From assembly GCF_963668165.1 (NCBI RefSeq), contig NZ_OY764212.1:620001-684000 (forward strand): a stretch of DNA of 64,000 nt. The letters run 5' to 3'. Shown here piece by piece: positions 25,169 through 34,030 of this stretch. The position numbers and the translations under genes were made by a program. Source of the DNA: Marispirochaeta sp. GTDB taxonomy: Bacteria; Spirochaetota; Spirochaetia; JC444; Marispirochaetaceae. Each line of letters begins with the position of its first letter. Within the stretch, counting starts at the first letter, position 1. The notes beneath the pieces were generated by a model. That model was not told the DNA's origin and ran no database searches. It saw nothing but the letters and a program-made list of their open reading frames with translations.

Positions 25169-25897
25169 TCAGTCGGGAAAAACATTGATGAAGTAGGTGA
25201 ACCTACCGGAGGGGAAATAGCTGGAAGCAGTTGAGCCGCTTTCGGATGTTTGATACGCCATGGTTGCCTGACCGCTGTCATGGTAAAAAATCATGTACAG
25301 GAGTCCCCAGTTATCAGGGCCATTTCCGAACACAAAGGTTCCTTCGCCACTAAGCTCGTCTTTCGGACCATTTGCCTGGATGTCAACAACTGCCAGATCT
25401 CCGGAAAGCTCCGTGGTTCGGTTATTCTCGTTGATACCCTTAACCGCGGCAAAGGGCAAATCAAACTCTGTCGCAGCGTAGGAATTGTACGTATAGGGAA
25501 CACTATATCCATGGAACAAGCCTGTTCCGCTGTTGCTGCCGCCGTCGATTACAACAACATTGGCTGAATCAAAAAACAAACCGAGGAATTCCGATACCCC
25601 GTGCCAGGACTCGTTATCAAACTCGAGAGACCGCAAAGCAGGGATATCAGTGCCGGTGGTATTCGGCGGACTGATTTCAAGAGGATTACCCGGCCCTGTA
25701 TAAGCCCACGTACCATAGGCGCTCTGCTCACCGTTGCAGGTTTCCTCAAAATTACCGGTATCGATGACACGCAGCTCCGTCTCGCTGACCGCGGGCATAA
25801 AGGCGGGAGAGTAGAACAGATATTCGCAGCTGGTAAAAGACAACACCAGTACAAAAGCTGTGAGCATCTTTACTAACCTGAAATCAGGCTTTATCAT
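25169..25897 (-). CDS. Hypothetical lipoprotein
   Basis: 242 aa. The signal peptide ends in a lipobox LSFTSC (Cys about 24). The rest is rich in Gly, Ser, Thr, Asn and aromatic residues with alternating hydrophobic pattern, compatible with a beta-sandwich surface lipoprotein. No domain recognised. Its ATG overlaps the stop of the upstream envelope gene by 4 nt, so both are expressed together, and both are probably outer-envelope components. Confidence 0.75.
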   Translation of the reverse strand: MIKPDFRLVKMLTAFVLVLSFTSCEYLFYSPAFMPAVSETELRVIDTGNFEETCNGEQSAYGTWAYTGPGNPLEISPPNTTGTDIPALRSLEFDNESWHGVSEFLGLFFDSANVVVIDGGSNSGTGLFHGYSVPYTYNSYAATEFDLPFAAVKGINENNRTTELSGDLAVVDIQANGPKDELSGEGTFVFGNGPDNWGLLYMIFYHDSGQATMAYQTSESGSTASSYFPSGRFTYFINVFPD

Positions 25898-27666
25898 TTC
25901 AGTTTTACTCCGAATCCGATCATGGGGAAACCGCCGACGGGAGAAAAGAAATACTCTGCTTCAAAGAATACGGTCATTTTCGGCAGCCGGGGAAGATCCG
26001 TCGGTATCTCGATTCCCAGGGCCGGACCCACCGCTCCTGAGAATTCCCGGTCTTTCATGCCCGCATGAATGAGAGCGGCAGCGTAGGGTTTAACCGGAAT
26101 GTCAAAGGGGGCCGCCGGAAAAAGCAGCATTTTGGCTGTAGCCGAGGGAATCGGTTTTAACGGTTCAAAATAGTCTCCGCTTATTCCGGCATAAAGATCA
26201 AAGGAGAAGAACTCCTTCATGGCATCAAAACCGGCCCCCGCCATAAAATATGCCCCTCCTCCAACCTGTGCTGACGTATAGGGCTTACTGATCCAGGGAC
26301 GCCGCCGTTTTTCCGCCTCCGGCAGGCCCTCCTCTTTGATCCGGCGAAGGCTTGCCCGGTTATCCGCAGCAGCAAAAAAAGGCGGGGCGATCAGATCATA
26401 CAGAACGAGAGACCAGAAGGGTACCTGCCAGAGGATAATACTCAGATCGTCCTCCATGTACCGCATTTCGTCAGCCCACATTATCAGCCCCAGGGAAGCC
26501 GCCGACGCGGCGCTCAGGATCCCCGAGGTCATCAAATCGTTGTGAAGGGCGTAACCAAAACGAGGAGCGGCTGCCAGCATCATGGGCCAGGGCGGAGGGC
26601 CATCCTCCACTCCGGGTAAAAACATAAAAGCCATCTGCCCGGCGGTCAGAAGTACATTGGTGGCCGCACCCAGCCAGACCCTCTTCATGGTCGGCTGAAT
26701 CGCCGGATCCTGAGGGTTCGGGTAGAGATCGAAAAGCTGGTTTGGCTGCTGGAGACTGGAGTCCAGGGGAAGAAAATAGTCCCGTTCCATCCGTAGCGGA
26801 GTTCCGAGACTCAAATACATGGGGTCAGCCACCAGAGGGGTCCTGCCAAGCAGCTCATCACCGGCATATACTGCAGCAGCCCTGGGACGTGATGTGATAA
26901 TATTCGATCCGTCAATGGGGACCGGAGGCTCTATGCCCTCGTTCCAGTTTTTAAGATCCAGTCCGGGCTCTATTGTAACAGGAATATGGTATTCCCGGCC
27001 CTCTTCAATTTTAAGAAGATAGCTCACCAGGTGATAGTCTCTGTTCGCCTCTTCTCCCGGTAACAAAAAGATGGAAATCTTTCGCTGACCGTATAAAACC
27101 TCACGACGGAAGAGATTCTCACCCACACTGTTTCCGTCTATCTCAACCCGATAGCTTAGACCAGGAGTCTGTTTGTCAAAAACAAGACGGCCAAATCCAA
27201 TATGAGTTCCGGTGAACTCTTCGGCAAGGCTCACCGCTGCCAGATCCATAACGTCAAACAGATCGAAGACGCTTGCGGCCTCCATATCCATAGCAAGAGT
27301 CGCTGCATCATTGAGAGAATCCCAGGAAAAGGCACGAATTCTATATCCGCCTTGAGACAGGATCTCAATTTCTCCATATACCGCGTAGTCGACGAATTTC
27401 TGCCGCAAATCCTGAAAGACATTTTCTGTGTCAAAGGGAGATGGTGACGAGTAGCGGTCAACAGCATAGCGTTCCAGCAGCTGGAGAGTCAGTACCAGGG
27501 TATCAGCTGCTGCTTCTGCCAGACTTTCCAGACCCGGATCATCCGACGGGGTACTGAATGGAAAAACAGCAACTCTGAGAGGATACTCTTGAGAATGCAG
27601 TAGAGAACCGGAGAGTAATAAAAGAAACCCTAAGATCCCTGTTAAACGCCGTTTATTCAGCTTCAC
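25894..27666 (-). CDS. Secreted FlgO/CsgG-like protein with PEGA-type repeat and membrane part
   Basis: 590 aa. Signal peptide 1-25. Residues about 28-160 resemble the CsgG/FlgO-like N-terminal domain (LRVAVFPFSTP, YAVYGEIEILSQGGYRIRAF). About 170-250 has a PEGA-like beta domain (YRVEIDGNSVGENL, GREYHIPVTIEP). The middle has several hydrophobic stretches, and the end (VFFEAEYFF ... IGFGVKLK) ends with an aromatic/Lys pattern like outer membrane strands. Related in plan to the protein at 34031-35209. GTG start with no ribosome site, 9 nt from a TACTAT box. Exact role unknown; envelope attached or secreted. Confidence 0.7.
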   Translation of the reverse strand: MKLNKRRLTGILGFLLLLSGSLLHSQEYPLRVAVFPFSTPSDDPGLESLAEAAADTLVLTLQLLERYAVDRYSSPSPFDTENVFQDLRQKFVDYAVYGEIEILSQGGYRIRAFSWDSLNDAATLAMDMEAASVFDLFDVMDLAAVSLAEEFTGTHIGFGRLVFDKQTPGLSYRVEIDGNSVGENLFRREVLYGQRKISIFLLPGEEANRDYHLVSYLLKIEEGREYHIPVTIEPGLDLKNWNEGIEPPVPIDGSNIITSRPRAAAVYAGDELLGRTPLVADPMYLSLGTPLRMERDYFLPLDSSLQQPNQLFDLYPNPQDPAIQPTMKRVWLGAATNVLLTAGQMAFMFLPGVEDGPPPWPMMLAAAPRFGYALHNDLMTSGILSAASAASLGLIMWADEMRYMEDDLSIILWQVPFWSLVLYDLIAPPFFAAADNRASLRRIKEEGLPEAEKRRRPWISKPYTSAQVGGGAYFMAGAGFDAMKEFFSFDLYAGISGDYFEPLKPIPSATAKMLLFPAAPFDIPVKPYAAALIHAGMKDREFSGAVGPALGIEIPTDLPRLPKMTVFFEAEYFFSPVGGFPMIGFGVKLK

Positions 27667-27675
27667 TTTATATAA

Positions 27676-27704
27676 ATAGTAGTCGTTTTTTGCAGGTTTC
27701 TCAA
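27676..27704 (-). promoter_or_regulatory. Promoter of the 25.2-27.7 kb envelope operon
   Basis: Minus strand TTGAGA (27699-27704), 17-nt spacer, TACTAT (27676-27681), followed after 9 nt by the GTG start. No Shine-Dalgarno, so a nearly leaderless transcript is predicted. Confidence 0.45.
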
Positions 27705-27723
27705 GAAAATTTGAATATGGGGA

Positions 27724-27903
27724 TCAGGCAAATTCGTCGATACGGTGTTCCCGGCGGATCTCCTCTTCCCGCCGCTGCTGTTCCAGCTCCTCTTCCCTGC
27801 GAATGCGTTCTTCTTCCCGTATCCGCTCTTCCTCAACGGCCTCTCTTCTGGCCGGGTCGGGAGGTGAAACCGGTGTCATGGGGCCGATCTCTTCGACACT
27901 CAT
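27724..27903 (-). CDS. Small charged helical protein, 59 aa
   Basis: Short gene with a strong start: ATG at 27903 preceded by GAGGAGGTAGTCT. The first 20 residues are Pro-rich (VSPPDPARR), then come 35 residues composed almost only of Glu, Arg, Gln, Ile and Leu in heptad-like spacing (EEERIREEERIRREEELEQQ), predicting one long helix or coiled coil. Sits alone between the envelope operon and rlpA, divergent from rlpA. No family recognised. The excellent ribosome site and clean composition support a real gene. Confidence 0.65.
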   Translation of the reverse strand: MSVEEIGPMTPVSPPDPARREAVEEERIREEERIRREEELEQQRREEEIRREHRIDEFA

Positions 27904-27956
27904 AGACTACCTCCTCTACTGGGAATTTTTCCCTTTACCTGCTAAATTTAACTAAT

Positions 27957-28592
27957 ATGAACCGTATAGTCAAAATTCTGATGTTTGTAGCCATATGCTT
28001 CACATCCCTGTCCGCTGTGTTGTGGTCGAATGATCAACCGTACAGCGAAAGCGGAGGCGCTTCCTGGTATGGTCCGGGTTTTCACGGCAGAATTACTGCC
28101 AGCGGAGAACGTTTCGACACGAATGATCTGACGGCGGCCCATAAAACCCTGCCCTTCGGTACCCGGGTACGTGTAACCAACACCGCGAATGGAAAAAGTG
28201 TGGCGGTACGTATAAACGACCGCGGCCCTTTTGTTCAGGGACGAATCATTGATCTTTCCCGTGCCGCGGCAGAACGCCTCGAGATGCTGGAAAGCGGAAC
28301 CGCACAGGTAACAGTGAAAGCGCTGGATGGAGCTTCCGTGGCAGAAGCTGTACCGGGACCGAATAATACCAGTGCTTCCGATTCCAGAAAATCCATACAG
28401 GTTGCCTCCTTTGGAAACAGAAACAACGCCGAAAAGCTAAAACAGCGCTTAAACGAAGCGGGTATTCAGGCAGATATTTTCCAGGCGGGAAGCTTTTACC
28501 GGGTAGTCATTCATGGCGTTAGCGGAGAAAACCTGGACCATGTTTTAAAAACTTTGGACGGATTGGGATTTTCAAGTCCTCTGGTCCGATAG
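27957..28592 (+). CDS. rlpA: RlpA-family septal/peptidoglycan protein with SPOR domain
   Basis: 211 aa. Signal peptide 1-25 (no lipobox Cys at the cleavage region). Double-psi beta-barrel domain about 33-120: GGASWYGPGFHGRITASGE, ALTKTLPFGTRV equivalent HKTLPFGTRVRVTN, VRINDRGPFVQGRIIDLS with the catalytic Asp. SPOR domain about 138-211 (SIQVASFGNRNNAEKLKQRL, YRVVIHG) that binds denuded glycan at division sites. Expected activity: lytic transglycosylase on peptidoglycan. ATG without a ribosome site, a possible further leaderless case. Confidence 0.92.
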   Translation: MNRIVKILMFVAICFTSLSAVLWSNDQPYSESGGASWYGPGFHGRITASGERFDTNDLTAAHKTLPFGTRVRVTNTANGKSVAVRINDRGPFVQGRIIDLSRAAAERLEMLESGTAQVTVKALDGASVAEAVPGPNNTSASDSRKSIQVASFGNRNNAEKLKQRLNEAGIQADIFQAGSFYRVVIHGVSGENLDHVLKTLDGLGFSSPLVR

Positions 28593-28605
28593 AGGTGCCT
28601 ATAAG

Positions 28606-29178
28606 CTATTCTGACAGAAAGTGAAAGTCCCGTTCACCATGGTAGCGGTAATAGAGTCTTCCCGTCGCGGGGAAAAAATAGAGGCTGCGTCCTGTTTTAC
28701 CACCGGTATCCTCGAATAGAACGGAAATACGGTTTTTCTGCAGCAGAGCGTGGGCCATCTCGACATTCGCCGCTCCCACACGGAAGAAATCATTTCCTAT
28801 CCCGGCAGCTTCTGATCCTCCAAACACATAGGCGGATAAACGGGAGGCCGGTACCCCCTGACTGGTAAGAACCCGGACCATTTGCCTGAAAGCACAGGTC
28901 AGATAGCGAAATTTTCCAACATCGGCGGTATTCTCGGTACAATTCTCCGGACAAACCTCGCTGCAGTCAGGGTCCTTCAAGCGCCGCCGGGGCAGCTGGG
29001 CATGACAGATAGCACCAATCCCCGCTTTTCTATTGAAGAGGGCAACAGAGACACAGGATCCTAACAGAGTCCAGATCCGGGGCTCCGGCCCGCCGGTGTG
29101 TATATATAAATCGCCGGGATAGAGGGAGATGTCCTGTGCTTCTGCGAAGGGTACTGTTTTGATACTGGTTTCATTCAC
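28606..29178 (-). CDS. cheD: Chemoreceptor glutamine deamidase CheD
   Basis: CheD deamidates receptor glutamines and tunes CheC/CheA. The catalytic Cys is in TLLGSCVSVALFN, the His in GAICHAQLP, and VFGGSEAAGIG carries the third family region. The frame is open to a TTG at 29250, but the added residues would form a hydrophobic segment unlike cytoplasmic CheD and would include the promoter; GTG at 29178, 7 nt past a TACAAT box, is preferred. It is divergent from the MCP gene at 29302, its likely substrate. Confidence 0.85.
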   Translation of the reverse strand: MNETSIKTVPFAEAQDISLYPGDLYIHTGGPEPRIWTLLGSCVSVALFNRKAGIGAICHAQLPRRRLKDPDCSEVCPENCTENTADVGKFRYLTCAFRQMVRVLTSQGVPASRLSAYVFGGSEAAGIGNDFFRVGAANVEMAHALLQKNRISVLFEDTGGKTGRSLYFFPATGRLYYRYHGERDFHFLSE

Positions 29179-29185
29179 TCTTATA

Positions 29186-29215
29186 ATTGTACACAAAAAG
29201 ACAGATAACATGCAA
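29186..29215 (-). promoter_or_regulatory. cheD promoter predicting a leaderless mRNA
   Basis: Minus strand TTGCAT (29210-29215), 18-nt spacer, TACAAT (29186-29191), then 7 nt to the GTG start. Confidence 0.45.
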
Positions 29216-29301
29216 ATACTGCCGAAAAGCACTTTCGATCTTGAAAACAAGAATTTTTTACATCTAATAATAGCCTAACAATAGTATGCAATTCTCGTAT
29301 T

Positions 29302-31089
29302 ATGAAGATTTATCGCAAACTCCAGATTGAATCACTTATTATTCTTGTACTGCTTTCAGGATCACTGATCATCTCAATATACTCAATCAGAGAAATCCAA
29401 AGCGGAATAACGGTTTTTGAACGGACCCGCAACGGAGTAGCTGCTGCCGGCAAACTCGAACGCGATGTATTACGTCTTTTTACTGTTACACTTGATATCC
29501 TGCTTTCAGAAAGCGGCGAAATCGACCATGATAGATTATTGGAACTTCGTCTGACCAGCTCAAGGATCAATCAAGATAGACAAGCATTAGGAGAAATTCT
29601 ATTGCTGCCGGAACAAACTGCAGCCCTGATTAATAAAATGGATACACTGTACACTGTAATAGAAAAGCGCTTAATAGAACCGATTTACAATCGGAAAAGT
29701 GTTGACCCCGCGCTTCTTCGGGAACTGCTCTATTCCGAATATAATCTGATAGCCCGGGAGTTTACTACTCTTTCAAAAGATTACACCCTGCTCTCCGACA
29801 GTGAGGGCAGAAGAATCAGAATACAAACACAAAGCTCTTTGAGTCTTCTGATTCTTTTCTTTGGCATTGCATGCTTCAGTTCTCTGGCTCTGTCCTGGCT
29901 CAATCAACGGTGGATTATCAGACCGATACAACATACAGTACGTCTTCTGGATGAGATTGCATCAGGAGAAGCAGATTTAAACCTGCGTCTGCCTGTGTCG
30001 GGAAATGATGAAATAAGTGCACTGTGCGGCAATGTAAACAGAGTTGTATGGTCTCTGGAACAGAGCACCAGCTCACTAAAATCTGTCAGCAGCGAATCGC
30101 GAAATATCAGCGAATCTCTTTCAGTCAATACACATCAGACAAATAACGAAATACGGATTATCGAGTCCAATATTAAAGAGATGGAAGCAACAATTTCCGA
30201 TCTTCAACAGGATATGCGCCAGAGCACCAATCGCGTTAGCAGGATATTTAATGCCACTACGGAGGTTCGAAGGGCGGCCCAAGAACAGAATCAGGTCATT
30301 AGAGATTCTGCTGACACAACAGTCCAGACAATGGAAACCGTCAAGAAGTTGTCCGATGATGCCAAAGAACGCCTGCAAGCAAGCCGCGAACTGACAGAGA
30401 GGACTAAAGAAGGTGCGCTTTTGATGGGAATGCTGAATAACGGAATACAAGAAGTGCATGACACAACGGATATCATCCTGGAGGCTATTAATCTGATTAC
30501 CGGGGTATCGGACCAGACTAAAATATTGTCTATGAACGCGGCGATCGAAGCAGCTCACGTAGGAGAAGCAGGTAAAGGATTCGCAGTTATTGCTGAAGAG
30601 ATCAGGAGACTATCGGATGCCACCAGTGAAAGTACGACCGATATAGTCGCGACCCTGAGAAATATGGCGGAGCAATTACAACGGCTGCGCGTGGACAGCC
30701 TTCAGTCTATGGATATCATCCACACTGTTCAGACAGAAACCGGGAGCTTCGCTACATCTTTTCAGGAACTGTCCAAAAGCCTGGAGACCACAGCAGCCTG
30801 GGGAGAAAGGATAGAATCCGGACTCGAGGAGTTGAGTGCCACCAGCGGTCAGTTTTCCAGCAGCGCGGAAGAGATGGCCCAGGAGGCCGATGATATTCAT
30901 GAGAGCATTAACAATCTTAATGATCAGTTTGGACCTCTTCTGCATAAGATGCAGAGAATATCTGCAGGCGGCACCGCAATAGCCCAGTCCATCGTACGAA
31001 TAGAGACACTCACATCGTCAAACCGTGAGCATGTCGCAAAAATCGATGAATCCCTGAAAATGCTCAGCGGCGGCCGATCCCTGAGCTGA
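29302..31089 (+). CDS. Methyl-accepting chemotaxis protein
   Basis: 595-aa transmembrane chemoreceptor. TM1 about 10-30, a periplasmic helical four-helix-bundle type sensor about 31-175, TM2 about 177-200 (LLILFFGIACFSSLALSWL), HAMP about 203-255, then a long coiled-coil signalling domain with the conserved hairpin tip NAAIEAAHVGEAGKGFAVIA followed by EEIRRLSD. Ligand unknown. Start ATG has no clear ribosome site. A possible promoter is TTGAAA (29241-29246) with TAATAA 18 nt on. Its last 26 nt overlap the convergent methyltransferase gene. Confidence 0.93.
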   Translation: MKIYRKLQIESLIILVLLSGSLIISIYSIREIQSGITVFERTRNGVAAAGKLERDVLRLFTVTLDILLSESGEIDHDRLLELRLTSSRINQDRQALGEILLLPEQTAALINKMDTLYTVIEKRLIEPIYNRKSVDPALLRELLYSEYNLIAREFTTLSKDYTLLSDSEGRRIRIQTQSSLSLLILFFGIACFSSLALSWLNQRWIIRPIQHTVRLLDEIASGEADLNLRLPVSGNDEISALCGNVNRVVWSLEQSTSSLKSVSSESRNISESLSVNTHQTNNEIRIIESNIKEMEATISDLQQDMRQSTNRVSRIFNATTEVRRAAQEQNQVIRDSADTTVQTMETVKKLSDDAKERLQASRELTERTKEGALLMGMLNNGIQEVHDTTDIILEAINLITGVSDQTKILSMNAAIEAAHVGEAGKGFAVIAEEIRRLSDATSESTTDIVATLRNMAEQLQRLRVDSLQSMDIIHTVQTETGSFATSFQELSKSLETTAAWGERIESGLEELSATSGQFSSSAEEMAQEADDIHESINNLNDQFGPLLHKMQRISAGGTAIAQSIVRIETLTSSNREHVAKIDESLKMLSGGRSLS

Positions 31090-31693
31090 GAACACAGCCG
31101 GCTTTGGTAAAACGCTTCTCGATGGTAAAACCGGAATCCGAGATCAGCTCATAGGTCTCCCGGTTCAGATGACAGTTGCCACTGATTCTGCGCCAGAAAG
31201 GGGTAAGAGAGTGCTGAATTCTTTGTGTCAGGCGCGAACAGCCGAGAACGTGCTCTATAAATATAATTTTGCCTCCCGGTTTGACCACCCGCTTTATTTC
31301 CTTGAGTCCCGCCTTGGGATCTTCCACGGAACAGAAAAGCAGGGTGAACACCAGGGTGTCAAAGCTGCTGTCTTCAAAGGGAAGCTGCGTTACATCGGCC
31401 TCCGCCACCTCGGCCCCGCAGCTGAAAGCGCGTTTACGCAGTAACCTGCCGGGTTCATGATCGCTTACAGTCAGGGAGCTGACGTTCAGAAAATCGTAGT
31501 ATTTAAGGTTCACCCCGGTTCCTGCCCCTACTTCCAGGACTTTACCGTCTGCCCGCGGAATTATCCTGCGCCGCAGTCTCGCGATACCCCCAGCCTCCAG
31601 GGGAACCATGAAAAGATCATATAAACGGCTGGAAAGCAGCCGGCGAGAGTTCTGGGCGGTATGCTCTCTTGAACCGGTATTCAGTTCTTTCAT
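31064..31693 (-). CDS. Class I SAM-dependent methyltransferase
   Basis: 209 aa with a UbiE/phospholipid-methyltransferase type core. SAM motif I LEVGAGTGVNLKYYD (about 53), motif II SDHEPGRLL, a motif IV-like region FDTLVFTLLFCSVEDP, then VVKPGGKIIFIEHVLG. Targets of this subgroup are ubiquinone/menaquinone precursors, phospholipid heads or arsenite; no neighbour decides. ATG at 31693 follows TATAGT by 12 nt and has no ribosome site. The 3' end overlaps the MCP gene tail. Confidence 0.85.
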   Translation of the reverse strand: MKELNTGSREHTAQNSRRLLSSRLYDLFMVPLEAGGIARLRRRIIPRADGKVLEVGAGTGVNLKYYDFLNVSSLTVSDHEPGRLLRKRAFSCGAEVAEADVTQLPFEDSSFDTLVFTLLFCSVEDPKAGLKEIKRVVKPGGKIIFIEHVLGCSRLTQRIQHSLTPFWRRISGNCHLNRETYELISDSGFTIEKRFTKAGCVLSSGIGRR

Positions 31694-31705
31694 TATAGAA
31701 AAAGT

Positions 31706-31734
31706 ACTATAATCCCGGGGAGAATGGTAGTGAA
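31706..31734 (-). promoter_or_regulatory. Promoter of methyltransferase gene
   Basis: Minus strand TTCACT (31729-31734), 17-nt spacer, TATAGT (31706-31711); the predicted leader is only about 5 nt. Confidence 0.4.
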
Positions 31735-31738
31735 TCCC

Positions 31739-32929
31739 TTAGGAAAGCAGCTTCGGTCCAAAATGCCGGACCAGCACAAGCCCCAGGGGAGCCGTAACCA
31801 CAATCGAGAGAACTGCCACGGAAAGCAGAACCTCCCCTCCTGGAATACCTGAAGCCAGAGGGACTGATCCCAATGCTGCCTGGACAGTCGCCTTTGGTAA
31901 ATATGCCAACAGACAGAAGATACGTTCCCCCGGAGTCAGCCTCATTTCAAAAGCTGTGGCGATTATAACACCAAAAGACCGGGCAATTAGCCCACAAGCA
32001 ATCAAAAGCAGCCCGCGGCCTCCTGCATCAAAAGCGGTGGGAAGATCCGCTGCCAGCCCGATTAATACAAAGAGTACAATCTCCGCGATAACCCACACCT
32101 TTCCCAGCTTGGCCGCGAGCTCATGAGCCACAGGCTCCGCTCGCTCCAGCAGAATAAAACCTACAGTCATAACTCCAAGAAGGGCAGCAAGGTGAAGGGA
32201 ATCCCCGATTTGTACGAGTACTATCGCCACCATCAACAGGAGCAGCGTCTTCTCGGTGGCCCGGATACGTTCAAAATGGTGCTTGAACCAGGCAGCCAGG
32301 GCAAAACCAACGACGATTCCCCCGAGGATACCTCCAAAAATGGACAGGGGAATCTCAAGCACCAGTCCAATGGTATCCGCGGCTGATGTACTTGTACCTC
32401 CGGTAAGAAGCATCAGAAAAAGGGAGAAGAAGGTTATCGCGACCACATCGTCCACTGATGCTCCGGCAAGTACGATTGTGGGAACCTCATTCTTCCGCCC
32501 AAAGCCCCGCTCCTTAAGGTCCAGCATCGACGGGACCACCACCGCTGGAGATACTGCTGCAAGCATAAAGGCCCCCAGGGCGGAGACAAGCATAGGCAGA
32601 CCAAAAATATAGCGGTATCCCAGGGTAAGGACCGCGGCTTCGGCAAGGCAGGGAATAACCGCCATGGGCAGCGCGGCCCGGCCTACTTTCATAAGGGTCT
32701 CTTTACGTATTCCCAGACCTGCCCGCAGCAGGATCACAATAAGGGCAAGGGACTTTAAGAAGGGGTCAAGGTCGTGGAGCAGAGCCGGAACAGCGTCGTA
32801 GGCGAAAAACCTCAAGCCGATCCCATACAAGACCATTCCGAGAATCGAGGGCAGCCCGATCCTGGCGGTAATGCGGCCGGCAGTCCAGCCGCCGACAAAA
32901 AAGAGGACCACAAACAGGTTAAAGGGCAC
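31739..32929 (-). CDS. Cation:proton antiporter (CPA family)
   Basis: 396-aa integral membrane protein with about 12 helices of the Na+/H+ exchanger (CPA2/KefB-like transport domain) type. The ion-site helix has AGASVDDVVAITFFS, with paired Asp as in CPA2 antiporters. No C-terminal RCK/TrkA-N domain, so not a complete Kef system. GTG start behind AAGGAGAATATCC. Upstream on the same strand are azlC and azlD (11 nt apart), so the three genes form one unit. Ion (Na+ or K+) not determinable. Confidence 0.85.
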   Translation of the reverse strand: MPFNLFVVLFFVGGWTAGRITARIGLPSILGMVLYGIGLRFFAYDAVPALLHDLDPFLKSLALIVILLRAGLGIRKETLMKVGRAALPMAVIPCLAEAAVLTLGYRYIFGLPMLVSALGAFMLAAVSPAVVVPSMLDLKERGFGRKNEVPTIVLAGASVDDVVAITFFSLFLMLLTGGTSTSAADTIGLVLEIPLSIFGGILGGIVVGFALAAWFKHHFERIRATEKTLLLLMVAIVLVQIGDSLHLAALLGVMTVGFILLERAEPVAHELAAKLGKVWVIAEIVLFVLIGLAADLPTAFDAGGRGLLLIACGLIARSFGVIIATAFEMRLTPGERIFCLLAYLPKATVQAALGSVPLASGIPGGEVLLSVAVLSIVVTAPLGLVLVRHFGPKLLS

Positions 32930-32940
32930 GGATATTCTCC

Positions 32941-33246
32941 TTATAAACTCAATACGATATACGCGGACACGATAGAGCTAAGAACCGGAAAAATAAGTCC
33001 TCCCCGTAACCAGGCGATCGCAGCAGCGGCTGCGACACCCGCAATGCCGGCGATCGGTCGTTCGGGAAACGAAAAAATCACCGCCGGAAAGATCAGCGCA
33101 CCCAGGGCTGCCACAGGCATAACCGAAAGAAAACGACTCAGGAATCCCGGGATTTTATCCGGAAATCCAACAAGAAACGGAAATGCCCGAGGAAGATAGG
33201 TAGCCAATGCGGCCCCGGTAATAATCAGGATTATATCGCTTCTCAC
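32941..33246 (-). CDS. azlD: Branched-chain amino acid export protein AzlD
   Basis: 101-aa membrane protein with four helices, COG1687/AzlD type: ATYLPRAFPFLVGFPDKIPGF near the N-terminus, then PVAALGALIFPAV. It forms a two-part exporter with AzlC. Its GTG/ATG start overlaps the azlC stop by 4 nt. Confidence 0.88.
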   Translation of the reverse strand: MRSDIILIITGAALATYLPRAFPFLVGFPDKIPGFLSRFLSVMPVAALGALIFPAVIFSFPERPIAGIAGVAAAAAIAWLRGGLIFPVLSSIVSAYIVLSL

Positions 33247-33959
33247 AGAGCCTCCTGATACTCCGGCACCGCGGGTATGTACAGGGCACCAAAGAGTGCG
33301 GCTATAAGCAGGGCCGCGACAAAAGACCAGCCTATGGATACACCCGCGCCAAATACCAGGATGCTGTTAACGGCAGCGGCAAGGCAGGCAACAAGCAGAT
33401 TCCTGCTTTCCCGCTTTACCTCCGGTACAAGCAGGGCAGCAAACAAAGCGTATAATGTACCGCCGACAGCAGCCTGAACAGGTTCGGGCAAAATCGAGCC
33501 AAAGAGGTATCCGGTAACAGTTCCGGAAACCCAGCCTGTGTAGGAGATCCCTTCGAGCCCCGCGATAAAACGGGGTTCAAGATATCCCTCCCGCATGGCG
33601 GCAACGGCGAAAACCTCGTCGGTATTGCCGAAAGCCGCGATACCACGAAGCAAACGACTGCAACGTAGTTTTGGTCGTAGAGATGCACTCATCAGTAGAT
33701 AACGGAGATTGACCAGCAGAACACCGGCTACGATCTCATACAGGGCGGCGCCCGACAAGGTGAGGTTTAAAGCCAGGAACTGGGAAGCGCCGGCAAAGTT
33801 GGTCACAGAAAAAAGCAGGGCAGCGGTGAAATCAAGACCGCCGTTACGGGCAAGGAGTCCAAAAGCCACGGCAGCAGGGAAATAACCGATAAAAATCGGA
33901 ATTCCCGCCGCAATACCCACACGGATTACCTGATTTTTGGTGTTTGATTGTCCGGACAT
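33243..33959 (-). CDS. azlC: Branched-chain amino acid exporter AzlC
   Basis: 238-aa membrane protein of the AzlC/YgaZ family with five to six helices: GIPIFIGYFPAAVAFGLLA, FAGASQFLALNL, ANLRYLLMSASL equivalent LLVNLRYLLMSASLRPKL, and GFGNTDEVFAV equivalent AFGNTDEVFAVA. With AzlD it exports leucine/isoleucine/valine or analogues such as azaleucine. The frame is open to a TTG at 33995, but that region contains a TTGACA promoter element, so ATG at 33959 is preferred. Confidence 0.88.
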   Translation of the reverse strand: MSGQSNTKNQVIRVGIAAGIPIFIGYFPAAVAFGLLARNGGLDFTAALLFSVTNFAGASQFLALNLTLSGAALYEIVAGVLLVNLRYLLMSASLRPKLRCSRLLRGIAAFGNTDEVFAVAAMREGYLEPRFIAGLEGISYTGWVSGTVTGYLFGSILPEPVQAAVGGTLYALFAALLVPEVKRESRNLLVACLAAAVNSILVFGAGVSIGWSFVAALLIAALFGALYIPAVPEYQEAL

Positions 33960-34030
33960 GCACAACACGGTATCCACCACGAGATAACATGTCAATCGAA
34001 ACAGAGGAGAATCTCACGAGGAGAAATCCG

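Noticed and set aside
29179..29250. Longer cheD with N-terminal hydrophobic segment
   Set aside because: The added part covers a good promoter and CheD is a soluble cytoplasmic protein.
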